DNA of 64,000 nt. It comes from Arsukibacterium perlucidum DSM 18276. GTDB lineage: Bacteria > Pseudomonadota > Gammaproteobacteria > Enterobacterales > Alteromonadaceae. Positions 44,675 through 53,783 of this stretch are shown here, in pieces; position 1 is the stretch's first letter; the number at the start of each line of letters is the position of its first letter. The notes beneath the pieces are model-generated. The model was given only the letters and a program-made list of their open reading frames with translations. It had not been told where the DNA came from and made no database searches. The stretch is from contig NZ_KB907705.1 in NCBI RefSeq assembly GCF_000382165.1, positions 1-64,000 on the forward strand, in the 5' to 3' direction. Position numbers and translations under genes: made by a program.

Positions 44675-46315
44675 TTAAAAGCGCCGTTTGGCAGTAACCC
44701 GCCACTGCCAGTTACCCAGTTCCGGGTTGTTGCTGACGGGCCGTGTTAAGTCGATATGTACCATAGTGCCACGGCTGGAATGGGTAGACAGTAAGCGCAC
44801 CCCAACCCCGACACCATATAAAATACTGTCGTCAATTTCATTCTCGCCACGCTGCTCGGCGCCCCAGCTGCGCCCTGCATCGGCAAAGCCGGCAAAGCCG
44901 ACATCGAAAATATGCAAAATATTCCAGTCAGTGTAATACCGGTACTCGGCAGTAGCGACCATCCGGCTGTCGCCACGTTGGTAAAACAATGGAAAAGGGC
45001 GTAAACCAGTATCGCCGCCAAGGTACAAGGCTTCATCTTCGAACAAATCTTTGCCACGCTGTAAATCGAGAATACCGACCACACTACTCTGGCGGTTTAG
45101 CTGATACACCAGTTGCCAGTGGGTACTGAGTAATTGCTGGCGCAGCTCTGCCTGTCTCAGACCGTGGTAACGAAAGCTGGCCAGCAGCCATAAATCGCTT
45201 TGCAGTGACCAGGCTTTTTCTATCGATGCATCGAGCTGCCAACCACTGTTATCGGCGCCCAGTGCTTTTTGCAGATGGCCCAGCCTGACATATGCCTGCC
45301 AACCCAGGTTGATATCTTCTACCCGGTTGAACTGGTTAATGTTATACAATTTGCGATACTGGTCTTCCAGTAATTGATACTCTAGCCACACCCGGGATAA
45401 ATTGCGCTCGGTGGGAATGTCAAACAGGGTATCAATGTTGGCAGCAAAGCTGACATCTTCCAGGGTGATGCCGCCATTTAAACGGTGGATACGCTTACTG
45501 TCACCAGCCAGACGCCAGCCAAGAAAGCTGGTGAAACCATGCTGGGTGCGGTCATATTCATTTACTTTCTCACCTAAAACGTAATCATTAATTTGTTGTT
45601 TGTCTTTGCTGATATCAACACTGATCGCCCAGGGTGAGCTCAGGCGGTAAAACGGCCGCTGGATATTAAACTGATAACTTTCGCCATCTGAGTTATTGGC
45701 GTATCGGCTAAGCGCCTGCCAGTGGCTACCCAGAATGTTTGGGCTGGCAAAACTAAATAAATAACCGGTACGCTCGGCATCTTTAGCGTAGTCCAGTTGC
45801 AACTGGTTGCCGGTGCCCAGCAGGTTGTCTTCGGCTATACCAATAGAATACTCAGTAGAGCCACCCTCGCTGGAAAAATCAATTTTTGGCAGTAGCGACC
45901 AGTTATCCCAGGTTTTTACCAATACTTCGACGGTATTGGTTTCAGGGCAGTAACGGCTGACACTGACATCAGCATCCCTGATATAACTGCGACCGCGCAG
46001 CAAGCGTTCGGTTTCTGCAAGTTCGGCTAAATCTAGCGAGCTTTGCGGGGTAAACAGCAGATCATTGGCAATAGTCTCTTCTTTGGAAATAATATGGCTG
46101 TAATTTGCAAAACGATGCAGCCAGAAGGTTCCAGGCTCGCTCAGATCGAATACATTTTGCTGCTCAAACTGAATAGCACTGATTGTCAGGCCGGTTTTTT
46201 GTAAATCTGCTTCATCAAATAAGGTGGTGCAACTGGCATTAGTATCTGCACGAGCCTGATTAAACAAAGCGCCGGCCAGCAAAACGGCAATCACTAACGC
46301 ACTGCGAAGCACCAT
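44675..46315 (-). CDS. Omp85 (BamA/TamA)-like outer-membrane protein
   Basis: The 546-residue precursor has a signal peptide ending near residue 23 (ALFNQARA). A POTRA-like region (about 40-130, with LLRGRSYIRDADVSV) precedes a 16-strand barrel with LGGDTGLRPFPLFYQRGDS near 425-443, which is reminiscent of the Omp85 L6 motif region. The C-terminus ends in RRF, the terminal aromatic signature of outer-membrane proteins. It has a single short POTRA region, far fewer than BamA. It could insert or export a specific partner. Five bases separate it from mscS-like 46321. Confidence 0.8.
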   Translation of the reverse strand: MVLRSALVIAVLLAGALFNQARADTNASCTTLFDEADLQKTGLTISAIQFEQQNVFDLSEPGTFWLHRFANYSHIISKEETIANDLLFTPQSSLDLAELAETERLLRGRSYIRDADVSVSRYCPETNTVEVLVKTWDNWSLLPKIDFSSEGGSTEYSIGIAEDNLLGTGNQLQLDYAKDAERTGYLFSFASPNILGSHWQALSRYANNSDGESYQFNIQRPFYRLSSPWAISVDISKDKQQINDYVLGEKVNEYDRTQHGFTSFLGWRLAGDSKRIHRLNGGITLEDVSFAANIDTLFDIPTERNLSRVWLEYQLLEDQYRKLYNINQFNRVEDINLGWQAYVRLGHLQKALGADNSGWQLDASIEKAWSLQSDLWLLASFRYHGLRQAELRQQLLSTHWQLVYQLNRQSSVVGILDLQRGKDLFEDEALYLGGDTGLRPFPLFYQRGDSRMVATAEYRYYTDWNILHIFDVGFAGFADAGRSWGAEQRGENEIDDSILYGVGVGVRLLSTHSSRGTMVHIDLTRPVSNNPELGNWQWRVTAKRRF

Positions 46316-46320
46316 ATCCG

Positions 46321-47175
46321 TTAATCCTTCTGCTCAGCTGAAGCATTAACATCAGCCGCAGTATTGATGGTAACCGGGGCAGAACCCTGGCCAAACACGA
46401 CGGTGCGCTGCGGAAACGGAATTTCAATACCTGCCTGGTCGAAGGCAATTTTAACTTCCTCCTGAATACTGTTACGTAACTCACGAAAGTTTTCCCGTTT
46501 GGTCCAGACACTGAATTGAATGCTAAGTGATGAGTCAGCAAAACCATTAAAAATAAATAATGGAGCGGGTTCATCCAGACTAAGAGGGTTATTGTCTGCC
46601 ACTTGCTGCAGTATCTGCCGCACCTTGCTGATATTCTCTTTGTAGGCCACGCCTATCATCAAATCGAAACGACGAATAGGAAATCTGGTCATATTGATCA
46701 TTTCGGTTTTGATCAGACTTTCATTAGGGATGCGCACATACAGGTTATCGAAAGTACGCAGTTTTACCGACAGTAAATCTATCGACAGCACTTCGCCTGT
46801 GGTGTTGCCCACTTGAATAACGTCCCCCAGCTGAAATGGCCTTTCTCCAATCAGGAACAAGCCACTGATTAAGTTTGATGCCGAGGTTTGTGAGGCAAAG
46901 CCAATGGCAACTGATAATACCCCTGCTGCACCAAGCAATACCCCTAGTGAAAAACCCAGTTGGCGCAAGGCAGAAGCAAAAAATAATGCCAGTACCAGCC
47001 AGTAAACTAATCGTTTAAACATAACCGCGTGGTGCTGTGAAAAGTTTCGGATGACCAGCTTTTGCACGCCACGGCTGGCCAGACTGGCTAACAGGAACCC
47101 CACCGCCAGCATAATAGCGGCCTGCAGTATATTGACCATCTGTTCAGACCGCAGGTAAGCGGTAAATTGTTCCAT
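46321..47175 (-). CDS. MscS-family mechanosensitive channel
   Basis: The 284-residue protein has three membrane helices; the third includes GVLLGAAGVLSVAIGFASQT, the pore-lining Gly/Ala-rich segment of MscS (about residues 78-97). The beta domain NLISGLFLIGERPFQLGDVI follows, then a C-terminal cytoplasmic domain. MscS channels open under membrane tension. It is flanked by a DUF432 gene 15 bases upstream and an Omp85-like gene 5 bases downstream. Confidence 0.92.
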   Translation of the reverse strand: MEQFTAYLRSEQMVNILQAAIMLAVGFLLASLASRGVQKLVIRNFSQHHAVMFKRLVYWLVLALFFASALRQLGFSLGVLLGAAGVLSVAIGFASQTSASNLISGLFLIGERPFQLGDVIQVGNTTGEVLSIDLLSVKLRTFDNLYVRIPNESLIKTEMINMTRFPIRRFDLMIGVAYKENISKVRQILQQVADNNPLSLDEPAPLFIFNGFADSSLSIQFSVWTKRENFRELRNSIQEEVKIAFDQAGIEIPFPQRTVVFGQGSAPVTINTAADVNASAEQKD

Positions 47176-47190
47176 TAGTGCCAGCTCCTG

Positions 47191-48006
47191 TTAGTCATTA
47201 AACATGCCGGTAAAGGCCCGGATTAACCCTTGCTTTTCAATATGCTGACGGGGTTCGGCGATCCGGGCTGCTGCAGTGACACCTGCCGGGAGATGTTTAC
47301 TGATTTTAAAGCGGGTAAGTGCATGGTTACCTTCGTGCTGCAGTGTTATCGGGTCGGTCCAGAGCGTTCCATCATTCAGGCCATACATAGCCAGGTAGGG
47401 CACCGGAATACTCAGCTTATCCAGAACCAGCATGCTACCGGCGTTATTTTCTATGGTAATAGCGGTAACTGCCCGATGCGGTCTGGCAGGCAGATCGGCC
47501 CGGTTATGCCGGGCCTGGGTTTTATCGGCATAACATAATTCACCATGTAAAGTGGATGGCCCAAACCAGGTGTCAGACAGGCGCTGGCTGGCAATCTCAG
47601 CCAGGCTGCAGCCCGGTTGCTGTAGGCTTACGTCGATTACTAGCGGAGAGCTGATATAAAACACCGCCTGTTGTGCCGGAGGAATACTAAGCTGAGTACG
47701 GGTTTTAACAACTACCGACCGGTCGAGTAGTTTTGGCGTCAGGCAAAACTGGGATGGGCTCTCCCGGAACACAAAGCGCTGAATATTATCCAGCTCAGGT
47801 AACTGCTTAATACTGCGGCTAAGCAACTGATAACGATCTTCCTGTTCACTAAGCCTGGTAAAACCCAACAACCATTCTGTGCGCAACCTCTGCAGATATA
47901 ACGTCAGGGGGCCCAACGTATATTGCCAGCTCTGGCCGCTGTCCAGGGTAATTGGCAACCACCATGGAGTCAGCGCTGTTGGACTATTGCTATGTTGTGG
48001 TTGCAT
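47191..48006 (-). CDS. DUF432 family protein
   Basis: The 271-residue protein has the DUF432 features: ITLDSGQSWQYTLGPLTLYL near residues 19-38, QFCLTPKLLDRSVVVKTRTQ, and TWFGPSTLHGELCYADKTQA near 146-165. DUF432 genes are frequently next to mscS-family genes, which supports the assignment. No signal peptide or transmembrane helix is obvious. The function is unknown, possibly a channel partner. It is the first gene of the three-gene operon on the minus strand. Confidence 0.85.
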   Translation of the reverse strand: MQPQHSNSPTALTPWWLPITLDSGQSWQYTLGPLTLYLQRLRTEWLLGFTRLSEQEDRYQLLSRSIKQLPELDNIQRFVFRESPSQFCLTPKLLDRSVVVKTRTQLSIPPAQQAVFYISSPLVIDVSLQQPGCSLAEIASQRLSDTWFGPSTLHGELCYADKTQARHNRADLPARPHRAVTAITIENNAGSMLVLDKLSIPVPYLAMYGLNDGTLWTDPITLQHEGNHALTRFKISKHLPAGVTAAARIAEPRQHIEKQGLIRAFTGMFND

Positions 48007-48332
48007 ATCCTGTCCTGTAAATAGGCGTAGGCCTTGGCATAGTAGCAGAGCATCGGTGACTGTAGCGTTAATTTTTTTTCAGTGCCCTGATTGTTATCCG
48101 TGGCCTCAGATTCTAAAATGATGGTCAAATTTTGCTTAATAAGCAATATGTTATTTTAGATAATCCAGCGATGGTGAGCTTTGTCAGCCCGGGTTGTTAT
48201 GGTTCCAGTTGCCTGCATAAGCTTGTAACCAGTATGCAGGCTGCTTTATGAAATTACGCTTAATAAGCAAAGCCTGTAATGAACAGGGAAATTCCATAAT
48301 GCGTTTTGTCAGGCCAGATTTAAGAGGTTGTT
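48007..48332. other. Divergent regulatory region between the DUF432 gene and mgtE
   Basis: This 326-base gap must contain both promoters. It has two copies of GCTTAATAAGCAA (48134-48146 and 48258-48270, 124 bases apart), each a near-palindrome. I see no M-box Mg2+ riboswitch signature and no clear intrinsic terminator. Confidence 0.5.
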
Positions 48333-49676
48333 ATGGAATTACCTGTACTGATTAACCGGTTGCGTTCAGCGCTTGAAAACAATACGGTGCTGTTGCTGCA
48401 AGACCAGCTGGAAGATGTACATCCGGCTGACTACGCCGCCGCTATTACTGAATTTTCACTTGAGCACTTATGGATCCTGCTGGCCGCCCTGCGCCGGGCA
48501 GAGCAGGCGGAAGTGTTTGGCTATTTGCCTGCAGAAGTGCAGGTTGCGCTGGCAATCCGGATTAGCCGGCGCAAACTGGCACCAATCATTCGTCAGATGT
48601 CATCTGATGAGCGGGCCGACCTGTTTAACCGCTTAAATGCCGAGCAGCGAGAAACCCTGCTGCCAGCCCTGGCTCAGGCCGAACGTGAAGATTTACTGCG
48701 TTTATCCAGCTATCAGGAGGGTACTGCCGGTGCCATTATGACCTCGGATTACGCGATACTGGCGCCTGATATTAACGTTCGGGATGCGCTGGATGTACTG
48801 CGCCGGGAAGCGCCTGACAAAGAAACAATATATTCAGCCTATGTGGTGAATGAAGATCGCAAGTTGATCGGTGTAGTGTCACTACGGGAGCTTATTCTGG
48901 CACCGGCTACCATGCTGGTTGCTGAGCTGATGAACCATGACCCTATTTTTGCAACGGTGGAAATGAAGCAAGAACAGGTAGCAGCTATGGTAGCCAGATA
49001 CGATTTGCTGGCGCTACCGATCATTAATCAGCAGCAACAAATGGTCGGCATTGTTACCTACGATGATGCAATGGATGTCGCAGCAGCAGAAGCCACTGAG
49101 GATTTCCACAAAACTGCCACCATCGGCAAGCTGGATGGCAATGTTAAAGATGCCAGCATTGGCCTGCTTTATCGCAAGCGAGTGTTCTGGCTGGTAGTGC
49201 TGGTATTTGGCAATATTTTCTCCGGCGCTGGTATTGCTTATTTTGAACAAACCATTGCCAGCTATCTGGCGCTGTTATTTTTTCTGCCATTACTAATTGC
49301 CAGCAGCGGCAATGCCGGCGCCCAGTCCGGCACCCTGATGGTGCGGGCATTGGCTACTGGTGATATTAAACTGCGTGACTGGGGCTCGTTGCTGGCCAAA
49401 GAGTGCCTGGTAGCGGGGTTGCTGGGCTTAACCATGTCTTTTGCCGTGGTCTGGCTCGGTTGGTGGCGTGGTGGTTATGACATAGCCATAGTGGTTGCCG
49501 CCACCATGATGCTGGTAGTGATGGTTGGCAGCCTGGTCGGCTTATCCTTACCCTTTTTACTCAGCCGCTTAAAGCTCGACCCGGCCACCGCCAGCGGCCC
49601 GCTCATTACCTCCATCGCCGACGTCGCCGGGGTAGTGTTGTATTTCTCCATCGCTACCTGGTATCTGGGGATGTAG
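48333..49676 (+). CDS. mgtE: Magnesium transporter MgtE
   Basis: The 447-residue protein has an MgtE N domain (residues 20-125), two CBS domains (about 130-250) that sense cytoplasmic Mg2+, and a C-terminal channel of five helices with LPLLIASSGNAGAQSGTLMV near 325-344. MgtE is a homodimeric Mg2+ channel. GAGG lies before the ATG. The ending converges on the M15 peptidase gene with 23 bases between. Confidence 0.95.
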   Translation: MELPVLINRLRSALENNTVLLLQDQLEDVHPADYAAAITEFSLEHLWILLAALRRAEQAEVFGYLPAEVQVALAIRISRRKLAPIIRQMSSDERADLFNRLNAEQRETLLPALAQAEREDLLRLSSYQEGTAGAIMTSDYAILAPDINVRDALDVLRREAPDKETIYSAYVVNEDRKLIGVVSLRELILAPATMLVAELMNHDPIFATVEMKQEQVAAMVARYDLLALPIINQQQQMVGIVTYDDAMDVAAAEATEDFHKTATIGKLDGNVKDASIGLLYRKRVFWLVVLVFGNIFSGAGIAYFEQTIASYLALLFFLPLLIASSGNAGAQSGTLMVRALATGDIKLRDWGSLLAKECLVAGLLGLTMSFAVVWLGWWRGGYDIAIVVAATMMLVVMVGSLVGLSLPFLLSRLKLDPATASGPLITSIADVAGVVLYFSIATWYLGM

Positions 49677-49701
49677 ATAATGAGCACGCTGGCTCGTTAT
49701 C
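49676..49701. terminator. Hairpin between convergent mgtE and the M15 peptidase
   Basis: GATAATGAGC and GCTCGTTATC form a 10-bp stem with one wobble around a 6-base loop, exactly between the two stops. There is no strong T-run, so it may serve both strands weakly. Confidence 0.35.
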
Positions 49702-50473
49702 AATGCAGCTGTTCCAGAAAGCCGGTGTGGCAGTAACCGTCTGCCAGGCCGTCGCCTTGCAAATCTACCTGACTCCAATCACCGCTATTACCCAGCACAT
49801 TAACCAGTTGGCCGCTGACTAAGGTGGTTTTAATATCAAAGCCGGTGCCAGGGCCGGCCCGTAACCGCAAGCCGTCGCGGGCGGATACTCTGGCTTTAAT
49901 TCCTAACTGGTTGGCCAACGCTGGAGTGTTGCTATCAGCAGCAGGTGCTGCTGAGGGTAATGGCGGGCGTGCCGGTAAGCCTGGCGGTAAAGGTGGTGCC
50001 GCCGGGGAACCCCGCCAGCTGTCTATTGCCTGCTGCAGGTTTTCGGCCCAATCGCTATCTCCGCCTTGCGGATAATTGCCAGCCTGCAGTTCGCTCAGGT
50101 TTAGGTCTTGCATCTGCAAGTGGGGTAGCTCCCAGCTTAGTGGCTGCAGGCCATGTTTAGCTGCAAGTTTGTGTAACTGCTGCCACCATTTTTTCCGCTC
50201 AGCGCTATCATCCCAGCTCCATTTGCCATCAATAAAAAGCACAAAATCTGCGGCAACACCATACTGATGCAGGGAACTCCAGGCATCAGCATTGGTTACC
50301 CGGGGACCCGGCCGGGTTCTACTCTGGCTGTAAAGGTCGCGTTGGCGCTGGGGAGAACGAAAACCTTCAAATATTCTAAAAGGTAAACTGGCTCGCGCCA
50401 GGTCTTGCAATAACAACTCAACTTTATGCCGGAAAACCGGATGCAGGTGTGCCATTTCGGTATCTCTGCTCAT
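49700..50473 (-). CDS. M15 peptidase with C-terminal SH3 domain
   Basis: This 257-residue protein has an M15 (VanY/L-Ala-D-Glu peptidase-like) domain with LHQYGVAADFVLF (His and Asp zinc ligands) near 69-81 and SWELPHLQM near 115. A Pro/Ala-rich linker (about 155-180) precedes an SH3b domain with LRLRAGPGTGFDIKTTL near 200-216. No signal peptide is visible, so it is endolysin-like; export may rely on other means or on lysis. It stands alone with no phage genes nearby. Confidence 0.85.
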   Translation of the reverse strand: MSRDTEMAHLHPVFRHKVELLLQDLARASLPFRIFEGFRSPQRQRDLYSQSRTRPGPRVTNADAWSSLHQYGVAADFVLFIDGKWSWDDSAERKKWWQQLHKLAAKHGLQPLSWELPHLQMQDLNLSELQAGNYPQGGDSDWAENLQQAIDSWRGSPAAPPLPPGLPARPPLPSAAPAADSNTPALANQLGIKARVSARDGLRLRAGPGTGFDIKTTLVSGQLVNVLGNSGDWSQVDLQGDGLADGYCHTGFLEQLH

Positions 50474-50609
50474 TGCTTTGCTCCTTAATCAGCCATGCTG
50501 TTAGCGCGATTGCTGGCTGGTAGTATAGCTGTAATTGCTAATTGACGTGGCAAAACGCTGGTAAAAGCTAACTTGCTCCGGTAGCCGAAAAGCTATACAC
50601 TTGCGCCGC

Positions 50610-50703
50610 AACCAAGGGGTGCACCTGCGCAGAAACGCGGGTGCTGAGATGCTTTCGGGCAAACCCTTAGAACCTGATCCGGATTATGCCGGCGGAGGGA
50701 TGG
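50610..50703 (+). ncRNA. TPP riboswitch (THI element)
   Basis: The conserved TPP-binding elements are plain: GGGGTGC, then GGGTGCTGAGATG, then ACCCTTAGAACCTGATCCGG and ATTATGCCGGCGGAGGGATG. These match the THI-box consensus closely. It lies 60 bases upstream of the TonB-dependent receptor gene, which it should switch off when TPP is high. TAACTCCTC just after the aptamer could pair with the GGAG at the receptor start, which would be a translational switch; this is inference. Confidence 0.95.
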
Positions 50704-50763
50704 TGCTAACTCCTCAAGCTGGTGTGATCTCTGTTTTATTAATAAATGGAGCGTCATACGATA

Positions 50764-52881
50764 ATGTGTTTTTCCCCTTCTTTGTTGAATACCGCCATCG
50801 TTGCAGCATTAGCTGTCAGCCCCGGTGCTTTTGCCTCTGCTTCAACTGATAATCTGCCAGCCGTTACTGCTATTGAGCGTTTTACCGTGCAGGGTGATCT
50901 GCGCCAGCAAAATGCGGCTCAGCTGGCGGGCAGTTTGTCGGTTGCTACTGAGCAAGATCTGGCACGCCAGTCGGTACAACACCTTGATGAGCTGCTTAAC
51001 CAGTTTGCTAATGTTAACTACAGCGCAGGGGCCTCACGCGGCCGGTTTATTCAGGTGCGCGGCATTGGCGAGCGCAGTGAATTTGTCGATACCATTAACC
51101 CGTCAGTTGGCATTCTGATTGATGGTATTGATTATTCCGGCCTGGGTATCAGTGGTATAAGTGATATTGCGCAGTTTGAGGTTTTCCGTGGCCCGGAGGC
51201 GACCCGTTTTGGCGCTAATGCGCTGGCCGGCATGCTGAATCTGATTACTAATGGCCCAACCGACAGTGCTGAAGGCAAAGCCAGCCTGACGTTAGCTAAT
51301 TACGACAGCTATCAGCTGGCCGGCCAGTTTAGTAACGCGATTAATTCACAGTGGGGCTACAGCCTGTCACTGGAACAGCAAGTTTCAGACGGTTTTATTA
51401 AAAACACTCACCTGAACCGCGATGATACCAACAATATCGACGAATTTACCGGTCGTTTTAAATTGGCTTTTCAGCCGGGTGATGATCTTAAATTGCAACT
51501 GATAAGCCATGTTGTTGATCAGGACAATGGTTACGATGCATTTTCATTGGATCGTGACCGTACCACCCTGTCTGACCAACCCGGTCAGGATAAGCTGCGG
51601 AGCAAGGCGCTGGCGTTGCAGGCTGATTACAGGGGCTTAACCTTTGCCAGGTTGCAGGGCCAGTTAAGCTGGCTAGACGCCGATATGGACTATGGCTTTG
51701 ATGAAGACTGGAGCCATGTTGGCCTGCACCCGGATGAATACTCTACTACCGACCGCTATTTACGCGACCGGGAGCAGTTAACCCTGGATTACCGGCTTGT
51801 CTCCAATGATGCCGGTCGGCTTGGAGCTAGCGACTGGGTGCTGGGTGTTTATGCTGCCAGCAAAGAGTTTGATTTAACCCGCCAGTTCTGGAACTGGGAT
51901 TTGTGGCAGGCTGATACCTTTGCCAGTGCGCTTAGCCGCAGCAACCTGGCGTTATACACTGAGCTAAGCACGCCGCTATTTGAGCAACTAACTTTGGTAT
52001 CCGGTTTGCGGCTTGAACGCTACGAAGACGAGTATGCCGATAGCAGTGCTAACCAGATTAATAACAGTGACACCATGTGGGGCGCCAAACTGAGCCTGAA
52101 TTATCAGCCAAGCCCGCAAGCCCTGATCTACCTGTTAGCATCACGCGGTTATAAAGCGGGTGGGGTAAATGGCGATGCGCTGGCCAAAGCTGCTGATGAT
52201 AACCTGAACGAACTACTGACTAAAGCCAGCTTTGCCCCGGAAACCTTGTACAACGCCGAGTTTGGGGTAAAAGGCACGGCGCTGGATCAAAGTCTGGTGA
52301 CCCGGGTTGCCGCGTTTTACATGTGGCGCCAAGATATGCAGGTGAAAGGCTGGTTAAATCCGGACAGTGGCCCACAATTTGCCGGCTTTATTGATAACGC
52401 CGGGAGTGGCCGCAATTACGGTATTGAAATTGAAAACCGCCTGCAGCTGCACCCACAATTTACGTTAATGCTAAGCGCCAGCTGGCTGAAAACTAAACTG
52501 GGTAACTATGTCACGCTCGATGGTGACGATTTCAGCGGCCGCGAGCAGGCGCAGGCACCGCGCTTCAGTTACAACCTGGCCGCAGACTGGTACCTGAGTG
52601 ATGCGTTAACCTTTAATGTTGGCCTGCAGGGTAAAGATGCCTTTTATTATTCCGATGGCCACAATCAGCGGTCCAGCCGCTATGAGTTACTAAACCTGCG
52701 GTTAAGTTACCAGCTGCAGCAATGGCAGCTGGCACTGTGGAGCCGCAATGCATTGGATCAGGATGTGGGAGTAAGAGGCTTCTACTTTGGCAACGACCCT
52801 CGCGATGGCTATGAGCCGCATTTATACGAGCAATTTGCCGAGCCGCGCCGGGTAGGACTTAGTGCCAGTTATCAATTTTAA
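50764..52881 (+). CDS. TonB-dependent outer-membrane receptor, thiamine-linked
   Basis: The 705-residue receptor has a signal peptide (MCFSPSLLNTAIVAALAVSP near residues 1-20), a plug domain with QVRGIGERSEFVDTINPSVG near 92-111 and FRGPEATRFGANALAGMLNL, and a 22-strand barrel ending LSASYQF. Direct control by a TPP riboswitch and the downstream salvage genes make thiamine or a precursor the likely substrate. I chose the ATG at 50764; an ATG six codons earlier has no ribosome site. Confidence 0.9.
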   Translation: MCFSPSLLNTAIVAALAVSPGAFASASTDNLPAVTAIERFTVQGDLRQQNAAQLAGSLSVATEQDLARQSVQHLDELLNQFANVNYSAGASRGRFIQVRGIGERSEFVDTINPSVGILIDGIDYSGLGISGISDIAQFEVFRGPEATRFGANALAGMLNLITNGPTDSAEGKASLTLANYDSYQLAGQFSNAINSQWGYSLSLEQQVSDGFIKNTHLNRDDTNNIDEFTGRFKLAFQPGDDLKLQLISHVVDQDNGYDAFSLDRDRTTLSDQPGQDKLRSKALALQADYRGLTFARLQGQLSWLDADMDYGFDEDWSHVGLHPDEYSTTDRYLRDREQLTLDYRLVSNDAGRLGASDWVLGVYAASKEFDLTRQFWNWDLWQADTFASALSRSNLALYTELSTPLFEQLTLVSGLRLERYEDEYADSSANQINNSDTMWGAKLSLNYQPSPQALIYLLASRGYKAGGVNGDALAKAADDNLNELLTKASFAPETLYNAEFGVKGTALDQSLVTRVAAFYMWRQDMQVKGWLNPDSGPQFAGFIDNAGSGRNYGIEIENRLQLHPQFTLMLSASWLKTKLGNYVTLDGDDFSGREQAQAPRFSYNLAADWYLSDALTFNVGLQGKDAFYYSDGHNQRSSRYELLNLRLSYQLQQWQLALWSRNALDQDVGVRGFYFGNDPRDGYEPHLYEQFAEPRRVGLSASYQF

Positions 52882-52908
52882 CATCGCAACTATGCTATAG
52901 GAGTTGTT

Positions 52909-53157
52909 ATGAAGTTATCAGTAGAAATCAGTAAATACCCGCTGGCCGAAGATTATATCGGTCCGATTAAAGGCTTTATTGAACAATTGAACCAATACCC
53001 GGACATCCGGGTGATAACCAACAGTATGAGTACCCAGCTGTTTGGTGACTACGATGCAGTGATGCAGGCGCTGCAAAGCTGCATTAAAGCCTCTTTTGCC
53101 CAGTACGGTAAGGTGGTATTTGTCTGTAAGTTTATTCATGGTGATTTACAACCATGA
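52909..53157 (+). CDS. YkoF-like thiamine/HMP-binding protein
   Basis: The 82-residue protein begins MKLSVEISKYPLAEDYIGPI and shows the single YkoF ferredoxin-like domain. YkoF binds thiamine or HMP in Bacillus. Here a single domain, instead of the usual tandem, lies between receptor and permease. AGGAG precedes the ATG. Its stop overlaps the pnuT-like start by ATGA. Confidence 0.82.
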   Translation: MKLSVEISKYPLAEDYIGPIKGFIEQLNQYPDIRVITNSMSTQLFGDYDAVMQALQSCIKASFAQYGKVVFVCKFIHGDLQP

Positions 53158-53783
53158 TGCTGTGGCTTAGCAATGCCCTAAACGACTGGCAGCTGATGCA
53201 TAGCCTGGAGTTACTGGCAACTTTGCTGGCGCTGGCTTATGTCGTGCTGGCCTTGCGCCAAAGCCTCTGGTGCTGGCCAGCGGCATTGCTAAGCACACTT
53301 TTATTTACCCACATAATGTGGAACTCTGCGCTGTTATCTGACGCCTTGTTACAAGTATATTATGCGGCTATGGCAATGTACGGCTGGTGGCGCTGGCAAC
53401 AGTTAAAACAACAACATCAGGGGCTGAATAGGGTGACCGAATGGCCATGGCAGCGCCACCTGCAACTGATTGCCATTACCGGGCTGATTGGTTTAGTGCT
53501 GGGTTATCTGATGGCCAATTATACCCACGCTGATTTTGCCTACCTGGATGCGCAGACCACTGCTTTTAGTGTGATGGCAACCTGGTTGGTGGCGCGTAAG
53601 CTGGTGTCCAACTGGCTGTATTGGGTGGTTATTGATGCAGTATCGATTTATGTCTATGCTCAGAAACATCTGTATTTTCTGACCTTGTTGTTTATGCTGT
53701 ATACCATTATTGCGTTGGCGGGATATTTTATATGGCGGGCAAATTATCAGCAGCAACCGCAACTGGTGGTGTCAGGCAGGTAA
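53154..53783 (+). CDS. pnuT: PnuT-like thiamine permease (PnuC family)
   Basis: The 209-residue protein has about seven membrane helices and the PnuC-family pattern, with TLLALAYVVLALRQSLWCWP near residues 22-41 and MYGWWRWQQLK near 79-89. PnuC members carry nicotinamide riboside; the PnuT subgroup in TPP-riboswitch operons carries thiamine. Context rather than residues supports PnuT here. It is coupled to the YkoF gene and to the kinase gene downstream. Confidence 0.87.
   Translation: MMLWLSNALNDWQLMHSLELLATLLALAYVVLALRQSLWCWPAALLSTLLFTHIMWNSALLSDALLQVYYAAMAMYGWWRWQQLKQQHQGLNRVTEWPWQRHLQLIAITGLIGLVLGYLMANYTHADFAYLDAQTTAFSVMATWLVARKLVSNWLYWVVIDAVSIYVYAQKHLYFLTLLFMLYTIIALAGYFIWRANYQQQPQLVVSGR

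Noticed and set aside
44668-44685. Terminator GGCGCT/AGCGCC between mutM and the Omp85-like gene
   Set aside because: The 6-bp stem contains the Omp85-like stop in its loop and lacks a T-run, so it is too weak to call.
48007-48332. M-box or other Mg2+ riboswitch before mgtE
   Set aside because: I could not match the conserved M-box core, and only the duplicated 13-mer stands out.
49700-50473. Prophage remnant around the M15/SH3 endolysin-like gene
   Set aside because: No holin, capsid, tail, integrase or att-like repeat lies nearby; flanking genes are chromosomal.
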